Assembly: GCA_002433675.1 (NCBI GenBank)
Contig: DJIP01000275.1
Location: 1 to 11,393 of the forward strand
Source: Halomonas halophila
Lineage (GTDB): Bacteria; Pseudomonadota; Gammaproteobacteria; Pseudomonadales; Halomonadaceae
Reading direction: 5' to 3'
DNA length: 11,393 nucleotides
Shown: positions 1 to 6,563 of the stretch, one piece after another
Position numbering within the stretch: the stretch's first letter is position 1
Layout: every line of letters begins with the position of its first letter
Program-made: the position numbers and the translations under genes
The notes under the pieces: model-generated
Seen by the model: only the letters and a program-made list of their open reading frames with translations
The model's database searches: none
What the model was told of the DNA's origin: nothing

Positions 1-434
1 GCCGCGACACTCTCTATGTCGCCGACTATTGCCTGGAGAGCGGCAACATGGGGGCGCCCCGGGTCATGGCGGTGACCGATCCCGCCGTGCACGGACGTCC
101 CGACGGTGGCGCCACCGACGTCGCAGGTGGGTACTGGAGCGCCGGTGTGTTCGGCGGCGTGCTCAACTACTGGGACGATCGCGGGCGTCTGGCGCGACAG
201 GTATCGCTGCCATGCACGGGGCCGACCATGCCGTGCTTTGGCGGCCCGGACATGAAGACCCTGTTTGTCACCACCCTGCGCAAAGGACTGTCGGAGGCCG
301 ATCTGGCGGCGTTTCCGCTGTCCGGCAGCGTCCTTGCGCTGGAGGTCGAGGTACCGGGTGTGCCGGTCTCGACCTTCGGCGGCGCGAGCCGACACGCCGA
401 GCCGGCGCCGGCTTTCCCTCCGGCATTCTTGTGA
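1..434 (+). CDS. SMP-30/gluconolactonase-family lactonase, C-terminal part
   Basis: The reading frame is open from the left edge (first full codon at 3) to TGA at 432-434, giving about 143 residues, roughly half of a usual 280-300 aa SMP-30/regucalcin-like lactonase; the N-terminus lies outside the window. The visible part has family features: a beta-propeller strand (LYVADY), a PDGGATDVAGGYW segment whose second Asp sits where the family has a metal-binding Asp, the blade end PTMPCFGGPDMKTLFVTT, and the usual tail KGLSEADLAAFPLSGSVLAL. Family members hydrolyse sugar lactones to aldonic acids, in the cytoplasm. The stop is 19 bp before the aldolase start, so the two are almost certainly co-transcribed, which fits a lactone intermediate passed towards a keto-acid aldolase. 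The substrate cannot be told from sequence. Confidence 0.88.
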   Translation, partial: RDTLYVADYCLESGNMGAPRVMAVTDPAVHGRPDGGATDVAGGYWSAGVFGGVLNYWDDRGRLARQVSLPCTGPTMPCFGGPDMKTLFVTTLRKGLSEADLAAFPLSGSVLALEVEVPGVPVSTFGGASRHAEPAPAFPPAFL

Positions 435-453
435 GCCCTTTACGGAGCAGAAC

Positions 454-1236
454 ATGAGAACCAATCGAATTCTGTCGCACATCAAGGAAGGCACGGGCGT
501 GGTCAATGGTTGGCTGTCGTTGCCCTGCGGTTTTTCTGCCGAGGTCATGGCCCACCAGGGCTGGGATAGCCTGACCATCGACATGCAGCATGGGTTGATC
601 GACTACCCCCAGCTGGTGGAGATGTTGACGGCCATTTCGACCACCCCGACGGTTCCACTGGTCAGGGTGCCGAGCCTCGAGTCGGGGGTGATCATGAAGG
701 TGCTGGACGCCGGGGCCTACGGTGTCATTGCCCCGCTGATCAACAGTGCCGAGGATGCGCGGGCACTGGTGGCGGCCTGCCGCTATCCGCCCCTGGGAGT
801 GCGCAGCTTCGGTCCCCACCGCGCCATGCTCTATGCCGGAAATGACTATGTCACCCATGCCAACCACGAGCTGCTGGTGCTGGCGATGATCGAGACCCGG
901 GAAGGCGTGGCGAATCTCGAGGAGATCCTCGCGGTGGAAGGCCTCGACGGTATCTATATCGGTCCTGCGGATCTGGCACTGTCCCACGGCAAGACGCCGG
1001 GCTTCGACCATGACGATAGCGAACTTGACGCCATCATCCAGCGGTTGGTCGATGGCTGTCGCCAGCAGGGAAAGATCGTCGGTATCCATAACGGCAGCGC
1101 GGCACACGCCCGCGAAATGCTGGCCCGTGGATGCGATCTGGTGACGGTGTCGTCGGATGCGCGAATGCTGGTGGCAGGTTCGAGCAGCATTCTGCAGGAG
1201 ATGCAGCGCGAGGCGACGGGAAAGGCAGGTTATTGA
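454..1236 (+). CDS. HpcH/HpaI-family class II 2-keto-acid aldolase
   Basis: This 260-residue protein has the usual length for the HpcH/HpaI aldolases, which cleave 2-keto-3-deoxy acids into pyruvate plus an aldehyde using a divalent metal. Key positions known from E. coli HpaI are matched: His46 (in IDMQHG) for the catalytic His, Arg71 (PLVRVP) for the pyruvate-binding Arg, Glu147 (MIETREG) and Asp173 (IGPADLAL) for the metal ligands. The start ATG has GGAG at 444-447 six bases upstream; the frame is open further upstream to 265 but that part overlaps the lactonase gene. It lies between a lactonase and an aldose-dehydrogenase-like SDR, so I infer a 2-keto-3-deoxy-sugar-acid substrate (rhamnonate, arabinonate or xylonate type). 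Aromatic-degradation HpcH and glucarate-pathway GarL are alternatives in the same family. Confidence 0.9.
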   Translation: MRTNRILSHIKEGTGVVNGWLSLPCGFSAEVMAHQGWDSLTIDMQHGLIDYPQLVEMLTAISTTPTVPLVRVPSLESGVIMKVLDAGAYGVIAPLINSAEDARALVAACRYPPLGVRSFGPHRAMLYAGNDYVTHANHELLVLAMIETREGVANLEEILAVEGLDGIYIGPADLALSHGKTPGFDHDDSELDAIIQRLVDGCRQQGKIVGIHNGSAAHAREMLARGCDLVTVSSDARMLVAGSSSILQEMQREATGKAGY

Positions 1237-1284
1237 GAGCCTTAGGTGTCGCAGATGAAGCAGGGCAGAACATCCAGGTGATGT

Positions 1285-1290
1285 GGAGGG
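1285..1290 (+). promoter_or_regulatory. Ribosome binding site that decides the SDR TTG start
   Basis: GGAGGG is followed by a 7-nt spacer and TTG (1298-1300). This is a far better match to the anti-Shine-Dalgarno than anything before the in-frame GTG at 1283, and it overlaps that GTG, which argues against the longer form. Confidence 0.6.
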
Positions 1291-1297
1291 TTTTCGA

Positions 1298-2062
1298 TTG
1301 GACAGCTTTGCACGATATCCAAGCCTCGAGGGGCGCCATGTGTTCATCAGCGGTGGAGCGTCCGGTATCGGCGCCAGCCTGGTCGAGCATTTCTGCGAGC
1401 AGAAGGCCTGCGTCAGTTTCATCGATATCGACGAGCAGGCCGGCTCGCTACTGGCGCAACGACTGCAGCACAAGGGCGGCCAGGTGGTCTTTGCTCGCTG
1501 CGACGTGACCGACATCGACGCGCTGCGGGCCTCGATCGCGCAGGCGGCTGGTTCTTACGGCCCGGTGGAAGTGCTGGTCAACAATGCGGCGCGGGATACC
1601 CGTGTCCCCTTGGCTGAACTGGACGTCGATACCTGGGACGACCTGCAGGCGACCAACCTGCGTCATGCGGTGTTTGCCTGCCAGGCCGTCTTCGCCGGCA
1701 TGAAGGCAGCCGGAGGCGGCTCGATCATCAACTTCAGCTCCCCCAGCTTTATGCGACGTTCACGGGATATCTGCGCCTACTCCAGTGCCAAGGCGGCAAC
1801 GATTGGGCTGACCAGAACCTTGTCCCGGGACATGGGTGATGCCGGCATTCGCGTCAATACGGTGCTGCCAGGCTGGGTCATCACGGAGCGGCAGAAGGTC
1901 CTGTGGTGGAGCGCGGAGCTCGAGCAGCAGGTGCTCGAGAATCAGAGCCTCCACCAGCGCGTCAAGCCAGAGGATATTGCGCGAATGGTGCTGTTTCTTG
2001 CTGCAGACGACAGCCGGATGATCAGCGCCCAGACCTTTATCGTCGATGGTGGTCTGGTCTAG
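1298..2062 (+). CDS. SDR-family dehydrogenase, probable aldose 1-dehydrogenase
   Basis: The product is a 254-residue classical short-chain dehydrogenase. It shows the glycine-rich GGASGIG (19-25), acidic residues Asp43 and Asp45 at the end of beta-2 (favouring NAD over NADP), NNAA (95-98), catalytic Ser148, and Tyr161-x3-Lys165. From memory, the N-terminal YPSLEGR, the NLRH segment, the INFSS/AYSSAK region and the TERQ-W segment resemble Caulobacter D-xylose 1-dehydrogenase, so oxidation of an aldose to its lactone is the likely role, ahead of the neighbouring lactonase. I chose the TTG start because GGAGGG lies exactly seven bases before it; a GTG at 1283 would add five residues but has a poor ribosome site. 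It is the last gene before a 319-bp gap. Other polyol or inositol dehydrogenase activities of the SDR family cannot be excluded. Confidence 0.85.
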   Translation: MDSFARYPSLEGRHVFISGGASGIGASLVEHFCEQKACVSFIDIDEQAGSLLAQRLQHKGGQVVFARCDVTDIDALRASIAQAAGSYGPVEVLVNNAARDTRVPLAELDVDTWDDLQATNLRHAVFACQAVFAGMKAAGGGSIINFSSPSFMRRSRDICAYSSAKAATIGLTRTLSRDMGDAGIRVNTVLPGWVITERQKVLWWSAELEQQVLENQSLHQRVKPEDIARMVLFLAADDSRMISAQTFIVDGGLV

Positions 2063-2095
2063 CAAGGACCGCCTGCCCTGGGGGTAATGTCGGCC

Positions 2096-2149
2096 GTCGG
2101 CCGACGGACGCGCCCGGAGCGAGTCGGCCGACGGACGCGCCCAGAGCGA
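2096..2149 (+). repeat. 27-bp tandem duplication with a palindromic core
   Basis: Two directly adjacent copies (2096-2122 and 2123-2149) differ at one base, G to A at offset 21. Each begins with the perfect 10-bp palindrome GTCGGCCGAC and continues with GGACGCGCCC. A further partial unit, GTCGGCC, sits at 2089-2095. The block is bracketed by CTGCCCTG (2073-2080) and CAGGGGCAG (2150-2158), which can pair with one bulge, so the transcript downstream of the SDR gene could fold into one large GC-rich structure. It may be an mRNA 3'-end stabiliser or a REP-like element; function is not shown by the sequence. Confidence 0.8.
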
Positions 2150-2189
2150 CAGGGGCAGTACGAAGAGGGCAGGGGTCACTCTCTCTTTT

Positions 2190-2218
2190 TTGACGCCGAA
2201 TGAAAACGTTTTCACATG
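2190..2218 (+). promoter_or_regulatory. Possible promoter for the iol block
   Basis: TTGACG at 2190-2195 is one base off the sigma-70 -35 consensus. A -10 at the right distance would fall near 2212-2218, inside or at the edge of the operator, but the bases there (TCACATG) match the -10 consensus poorly. The overlap with the operator is the main support. Confidence 0.35.
2201..2214. promoter_or_regulatory. LacI-family-type operator TGAAAACGTTTTCA
   Basis: This is a perfect 14-bp palindrome with the central CG and AAACGTTT core typical of LacI/GalR-family operators. It is the only AT-rich dyad in the stretch and lies 167 bp before the iolD ATG, just downstream of a possible -35 (TTGACG, 2190-2195), where a bound repressor would block the promoter. 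I infer that it controls the iolD-Gfo/Idh-iolE-transporter block in response to inositol or a breakdown product. The regulator gene is not in the window. Confidence 0.75.
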
Positions 2219-2381
2219 GCGTGACAAGATCAGGTGCGGGGGAACGTTCGCTGTGAGGGTCAGCAGCGTGTGTCAGTAGCAAGCGACGAGCCATCCATTG
2301 GCCAGTTTCCAGAATTTGGCAGACGGAATTCATCCGTTCGCCGCCCCTTCGATGCAGCCTTCGGGACGACGGGAGAAACAA

Positions 2382-4232
2382 ATGAAGACGACAAGATTGA
2401 CGGTGTCCGAGGCCATTGCCAGCTTTCTGGCGGCCCAGAAAGTCGAACGCGATGGGCACATCGATACGCTGTTTGGCTGCGGCTTCGCCATCTTTGGGCA
2501 CGGTAACGTGACCTGCCTCGGCCAGCAGCTCAACCGCATCCAGGACGTGATTCCGTTGTGGCGGGGACAGAACGAACAGTCAATGGCCATGGCGGCGGTG
2601 GCCTATGCCAAGGCCAACCGGCGGGAGCGGATCGGCATCGCCACCACCTCGATCGGGCCGGGCGCGACCAATATGGTCACCGCCGCCGGTATCGCCCACA
2701 CCAATCGCCTGCCGTTGTTGATGCTGGCCGGTGATGCCCATACAAGCCGGCTGCCGGACCCGGTGCTGCAGCAGGTGGAGCATCCTCACCAGCCAGGCTT
2801 GAGCGTCAATGACGCCTTCAAGCCCGTCACCCGCTACTGGGATCGCATCACCCACCCGGCGCAGATCATCCAGTCGCTGCCGGTGGCGGTGGCAACCCTG
2901 CTGGACCCCGCCAACTGCGGGCCGGTGCTGATTTCGCTGCCCCAGGACGTGCAGGGGCTGGTGTATGACTATCCCCAGGCATTGTTCGAGGAGTGCGTGC
3001 ACCGAATTCGCCGCCCGGAAGCCGACAGCCGCAGCATCGACGAGGCCATCGCCTTGCTTGAGAAGGCCGAGAGGCCGCTGATCCTGGCCGGCGGCGGAGT
3101 GCACTACTCGAAGGCCAACGAGCGCCTGGCGGACTTTGCCGTGCGCCACCGCATCCCGGTGGTCGAGACCATCGCCGGTCGGGCCTCGTTGCTGCAGTCA
3201 CACCCCTGCAACGCCGGACCCGTTGGTGTCACCGGCAGCGACTCCGCCAACGCCATGGCTCGCGACTGCGATCTGCTGCTGGCCGTCGGCACCAGGCTTC
3301 AGGATTTCGCCACTGGGTCGTGGTCGCTGTTTCGGCATCCGGACCTTGCCATCGTGTCGCTCAATGTGGCGCCCAGTGATGCACTCAAGCATCGGGCGCT
3401 GGCGGTCGTCGGTGATGCCCGACACAGCCTTGCGCGGCTCGATGACGGTCTGGGCGACTGGCAGGCAGACGCCGCCTGGCTGGACAGCGCTCAGGCGCTG
3501 GCGGCCGAGTGGAAGGCGCTATGCGCCCGGCGCGGCGAGATCACGCCCGGCCAGGTGGCGTCCTACGCTCAGGTGGTGGCCGCGGTCAATGCGGTGCAGC
3601 AACCGGGCGACACCGTGCTGACCGCGGCCGGCGGCCTGCCGGCAGAGCTCAACATGAACTGGCAGAGCCGGCAGCTTGGCAAGTTCGACATCGAGTTTGG
3701 CTATTCGTGCATGGGCTACGAAATCGCCGGCGGCTGGGGCGCCAAGATCGCCAATCCCGACAGCGATGTGGTGGTGCTGGTCGGTGACGGCTCCTACATG
3801 ATGCTGAACTCCGATATCTACAGCTCGGTGCTGACCGGCCACAAGATGATCGTGGTGGTGTGCGACAACGCAGGTTACGCGGTGATCGACAAGCTGCAGA
3901 CCAACAGCGGCAATCCCTCCTTCAACAACATGCTGGCCGACTGTCGCAGTCAGGCCGAAGAGCTGGTGCGTGTCGACTTTCTCCAGCATGCCCGTGCCCA
4001 GGGCGCCTACGGCGAGCATCTGGGTGATATCGCCGACTTTCGCGACGCCTACGAGCGCGCCCAGGAGAGTCCGCGTACCTACGTCATCGTGGTCGATATC
4101 GACCCCACCAAGTGGTCTTCCTGCGACTGCTGGTGGGACGTGGGACTGCCGCAGCAGGTGCCCGATGGGGTCGACACCGAGCGCGTTGCCGCCATGGACG
4201 CCGGTCGTGTCCATCAGCGTCGCGGCATCTAG
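2382..4232 (+). CDS. iolD: IolD, 3D-(3,5/4)-trihydroxycyclohexane-1,2-dione hydrolase
   Basis: This 616-residue thiamine-diphosphate enzyme opens the ring of trihydroxycyclohexane-1,2-dione to give 5-deoxy-glucuronate, the third step of myo-inositol catabolism, in the cytoplasm. The N-terminal pyrimidine-binding domain has FGCGFAIFGHGNVTCLGQQL (31-50) and the cofactor-activating Glu65 in RGQNEQSM. The C-terminal domain has the ThDP/Mg motif GDG (468-470) running to DN (495-496), and an SSCDCWWDVG segment near the end, as in IolD proteins. The length matches the family. The start ATG follows GGGAG at 2371-2375; an in-frame ATG at 2298 would add 28 residues unlike the family. It is preceded by a LacI-type operator and followed after 66 bp by a Gfo/Idh dehydrogenase. 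Acetolactate synthase and glyoxylate carboligase are relatives but lack these IolD-specific stretches. Confidence 0.95.
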   Translation: MKTTRLTVSEAIASFLAAQKVERDGHIDTLFGCGFAIFGHGNVTCLGQQLNRIQDVIPLWRGQNEQSMAMAAVAYAKANRRERIGIATTSIGPGATNMVTAAGIAHTNRLPLLMLAGDAHTSRLPDPVLQQVEHPHQPGLSVNDAFKPVTRYWDRITHPAQIIQSLPVAVATLLDPANCGPVLISLPQDVQGLVYDYPQALFEECVHRIRRPEADSRSIDEAIALLEKAERPLILAGGGVHYSKANERLADFAVRHRIPVVETIAGRASLLQSHPCNAGPVGVTGSDSANAMARDCDLLLAVGTRLQDFATGSWSLFRHPDLAIVSLNVAPSDALKHRALAVVGDARHSLARLDDGLGDWQADAAWLDSAQALAAEWKALCARRGEITPGQVASYAQVVAAVNAVQQPGDTVLTAAGGLPAELNMNWQSRQLGKFDIEFGYSCMGYEIAGGWGAKIANPDSDVVVLVGDGSYMMLNSDIYSSVLTGHKMIVVVCDNAGYAVIDKLQTNSGNPSFNNMLADCRSQAEELVRVDFLQHARAQGAYGEHLGDIADFRDAYERAQESPRTYVIVVDIDPTKWSSCDCWWDVGLPQQVPDGVDTERVAAMDAGRVHQRRGI

Positions 4233-4298
4233 CCGCGCCAGCGTGACGGGGCCTGGCCCTGGCACGGTGACATGCCACTGACTCACCGGAGAACACTG

Positions 4299-5447
4299 AT
4301 GTTCAACGAGGAACACCAACTCACCCCGCTGCGCTGGGCCATGGTCGGCGGTGGTAGAGGCAGCGAGATCGGCCATGCCCACCGGGCGGCGGCACAGCGC
4401 GACGGCCTGTTTCAGCTGGTGGCCGGCGCCTTTGACCTGGACGCCGAGCGCGGGCGCGACTTCGGCAGCCGTCTGGGCGTCGACGCCGGGCGCTGCTACC
4501 CGGACTACGCCAGCATGCTGCGTGCCGAGGCGGTACGCGACGACGGCATTCAGGCGGTCAGCATCGCCACCCCCAACAGCACCCACTACGCGATCGGACT
4601 GGCCGCACTCAAGGCTGGGCTGCACGTCATCTGCGAGAAGCCGGTGACCTTCACCGTCGCCGAAGCGCAGCAACTCAAGGCCGAAGCCCAGGCGCGGGGT
4701 CTGGTGTTCGGCGTCATGTACGGCTACAGCGGCTACCCGATGTTGCACCAGGCTAGGGCCATGGTGCAGGCCGGCGAGCTGGGCGATATACGCCTGGTAA
4801 ACATGCAGTTTGCCCACGGTTTCCACAGTCAGCCGGTAGAGCAGACCAGCAGTGGCGCCAAATGGCGCACCAGTCCCGCGGTGTCAGGCCCGACCTACGT
4901 TCTGGGGGATCTTGGCACCCACACCTTCCACCTTGGCCAGTTCATCACTGGGCTCAAGGTCGAACGGCTGCTGTGTCATCGCCAGAGCTTCGTGGCGACC
5001 AGGGCACCGCTGGAGGACAACGCCCAGGTGTTGTTGCAGTACCAGAGCGGCGCCGTGGGGTCGCTGTGGGCCAGTGCCGTCAATGCCGGCTCCATGCATC
5101 AGCAGAAGATTCGCATCGTCGGGGAGAAGGCCAGCCTCGAATGGTGGGACGAATATCCCAACCAGTTGCGCCACGAAGTGCAGAACCAGCCGGTGCGCAT
5201 TCTCGAGCGTGGCATGGGCTATCTGGCGACCGACGATCCGGGCGTGGCCTGCAATCGTATCGGCGGCGGCCATGCCGAGGGCTTCTTTGAATCCTGGGCC
5301 AACCTCTATCACCGCTACGCCCTGGCGATGCACGGCGCCGCTGGCGGCCTGTGGTATCCGGACATCGACGACGGCATCGAAGGCGTGCGCCTGCTCGAGT
5401 GCTGCGTCGAGTCCGCCGACAACGATGGCGCCTGGGTGGCGTTCTAG
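4299..5447 (+). CDS. Gfo/Idh/MocA-family NAD(P)-dependent dehydrogenase
   Basis: This 382-residue protein has an N-terminal Rossmann fold with GGGRGSEIG (17-25), the family hallmark EKP (113-115; Lys114 is the usual catalytic Lys), and the C-terminal-domain motif DLGTH (204-208) that supplies active-site His/Asp residues. Family members oxidise inositols, inososes or related cyclic polyols and sugars with NAD(P). Its place between iolD and an IolE-like gene suggests an inositol-isomer or inosose dehydrogenase/epimerising partner rather than the primary IolG. The GRGSEIG loop is typical of the MocA/IolW-like branch, not of canonical IolG. The start ATG has GGAG at 4288-4291 with a 7-nt spacer; an in-frame ATG at 4272 has no comparable site. 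The exact substrate is not readable from sequence. Confidence 0.88.
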   Translation: MFNEEHQLTPLRWAMVGGGRGSEIGHAHRAAAQRDGLFQLVAGAFDLDAERGRDFGSRLGVDAGRCYPDYASMLRAEAVRDDGIQAVSIATPNSTHYAIGLAALKAGLHVICEKPVTFTVAEAQQLKAEAQARGLVFGVMYGYSGYPMLHQARAMVQAGELGDIRLVNMQFAHGFHSQPVEQTSSGAKWRTSPAVSGPTYVLGDLGTHTFHLGQFITGLKVERLLCHRQSFVATRAPLEDNAQVLLQYQSGAVGSLWASAVNAGSMHQQKIRIVGEKASLEWWDEYPNQLRHEVQNQPVRILERGMGYLATDDPGVACNRIGGGHAEGFFESWANLYHRYALAMHGAAGGLWYPDIDDGIEGVRLLECCVESADNDGAWVAF

Positions 5448-5497
5448 CCCTTCGAAGCATGGCCCCGCACGCCACCAACAACCTGAGGACCACCAAG

Positions 5498-6406
5498 ATG
5501 CAGATCAAGCTTGCCAATGCCCCCTGTTCCTGGGGCATCGAATTTGCCGACAACCCGGCCAATCCCCCCTGGTTCACGGTGCTGGACGAACTGTCCGGGG
5601 CAGGCTTCAACGCCACCGAACTGGGCCCTTTGGGCTACCTGCCCACGTCGTCGCACACGCTGGCCGAGGCGCTTGAGCAGCGGGGCCTTTCGCTGGTGGC
5701 CGGCACCATCTTCAAGCACCTGCACGATCCCGAGCAGCGACAGCAGATCCTCGATTACACCCGGGCGACCTGCGAGGTGCTCAAACCCCAGCAGGGCAGC
5801 TACATGGTGATCATCGATCACGTCAGCTCGCCACGTACCGATCAGGCGGGGCAGCAGGCGTCGGCCACTCGACTGAGCGACGTCCAGTGGGCGGAAATGA
5901 TGTGCACCATTCGTCAGGTGGCCGAGATCTGTCACCAGTATCAGGTGATACCGTTGCTCCATCCTCACGCCGGCAGCTACATCGAGTACCGCGATGAGGT
6001 CGACCGTGCCATGGCGGAGCTTGATCAGGATCTGGTCAAGCTGTGTGTCGATACCGGCCACAGCCTGTATGCCGGTATCGATCCCGCCGAGCTGATTCGC
6101 CACTACGCCGAGCGAGTCGTCTACATCCACTTCAAGGATGTCCAGGCCACAGTGCTTGAGGATGTGGTGGCCCAGGGCACCGACTTCTACCGCGCCATCG
6201 GTCAGGGCGTGTTCTGCCCGTTGGGCCAGGGCAGTGTCGACTTCGATGCCGTGCGCGAAAGCCTGGGCGCCATCGGCTATCAGGGCTGGATCACCGTCGA
6301 GCAGGACGTGGATCCGACCAGGGACAACGATGCCCTGGATAACGCCCGCGAGAGTCGCGAGTTCATCGAGCGCCACATTCTGCAACAGGGTTTGGCCGAG
6401 GCCTGA
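5498..6406 (+). CDS. IolE/IolI-like TIM-barrel protein (inosose dehydratase or sugar isomerase/epimerase)
   Basis: This 302-residue protein belongs to the AP-endonuclease-2/xylose-isomerase-like TIM barrels. It begins with KLANAPCSWGIEF and has TELG (40-43), HPHAGSYIE (155-163), DTGH (185-188), HFKDV (211-215) and VEQD (267-270), which together carry the metal-binding Glu/Asp/His set of the fold. The C-terminal stretch from YRAIGQGVFCPLGQG to GYQGWITVEQD closely follows IolE, the dehydratase that turns 2-keto-myo-inositol into the IolD substrate, so iolE is the most likely identity. IolI-type inosose isomerase is the alternative. Start ATG follows GAGG (5485-5488) by 9 nt, 50 bp after the dehydrogenase gene. 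Frames opening upstream from 5351 lie inside that gene. Confidence 0.8.
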   Translation: MQIKLANAPCSWGIEFADNPANPPWFTVLDELSGAGFNATELGPLGYLPTSSHTLAEALEQRGLSLVAGTIFKHLHDPEQRQQILDYTRATCEVLKPQQGSYMVIIDHVSSPRTDQAGQQASATRLSDVQWAEMMCTIRQVAEICHQYQVIPLLHPHAGSYIEYRDEVDRAMAELDQDLVKLCVDTGHSLYAGIDPAELIRHYAERVVYIHFKDVQATVLEDVVAQGTDFYRAIGQGVFCPLGQGSVDFDAVRESLGAIGYQGWITVEQDVDPTRDNDALDNARESREFIERHILQQGLAEA

Positions 6407-6563
6407 TGGACAGACTCCTCCTCGTGGCCTGGGCGGCCTCGGTGGGGGGCAAAGGGCTCAGCCGTGTGTACGTCATCCGCCAGCGAGATCGGGGTGTGAC
6501 GTCTTGTCATGCCTGCGCAAGCAGGACTCTTGGTACTACAACAACCTTCAACGAGAGGTCACC
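6407..6563 (+). other. 157-bp iolE-transporter spacer
   Basis: No gene is seen. A small hairpin, CCTGC-GCAA-GCAGG (6512-6525), with a GNRA-type loop lies 38 bp before the transporter ATG. There is no T-run after it, so it is unlikely to terminate; it may tune transporter expression relative to the upstream genes. Confidence 0.35.

Larger units (their letters stand above)
2063..2381. other. 319-bp intergenic region between SDR and iolD
   Basis: No convincing gene is present. In order it contains the 27-bp tandem repeat, a T6 run (2186-2191), a possible -35 (TTGACG, 2190-2195), a perfect 14-bp operator (2201-2214) and about 167 bp of apparent untranslated leader before iolD. The leader has a short GAACGTTC palindrome (2242-2249) and no recognisable riboswitch. 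The open frames that cross this leader lack ribosome sites and read as shadows of the iolD start. Confidence 0.6.

Noticed and set aside
1283..1297. GTG start five codons upstream for the SDR gene
   Set aside because: Its only upstream candidate site (AGGTG) is two bases away, while GGAGGG is ideally spaced for the TTG at 1298.
268..1515. Long minus-strand open frame (415 codons) opposite the aldolase and SDR genes
   Set aside because: It is antisense to two well-supported genes, is rich in His/Arg/Gln as expected of a GC-rich shadow frame, and shows no domain.
2096..2149. Possible CRISPR repeats
   Set aside because: Only two full units occur, directly adjacent with no spacer between them, and no cas gene is present.
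2186..2191. T6 run as an intrinsic terminator for the SDR operon
   Set aside because: No hairpin lies immediately before it; the tandem-repeat structure ends about 28 bp upstream, too far for a canonical terminator.
3519..4826. Long minus-strand open frame (435 codons) opposite iolD and the Gfo/Idh gene
   Set aside because: It lies antisense to conserved coding sequence with clear ThDP and Rossmann motifs; the composition is that of a shadow frame.
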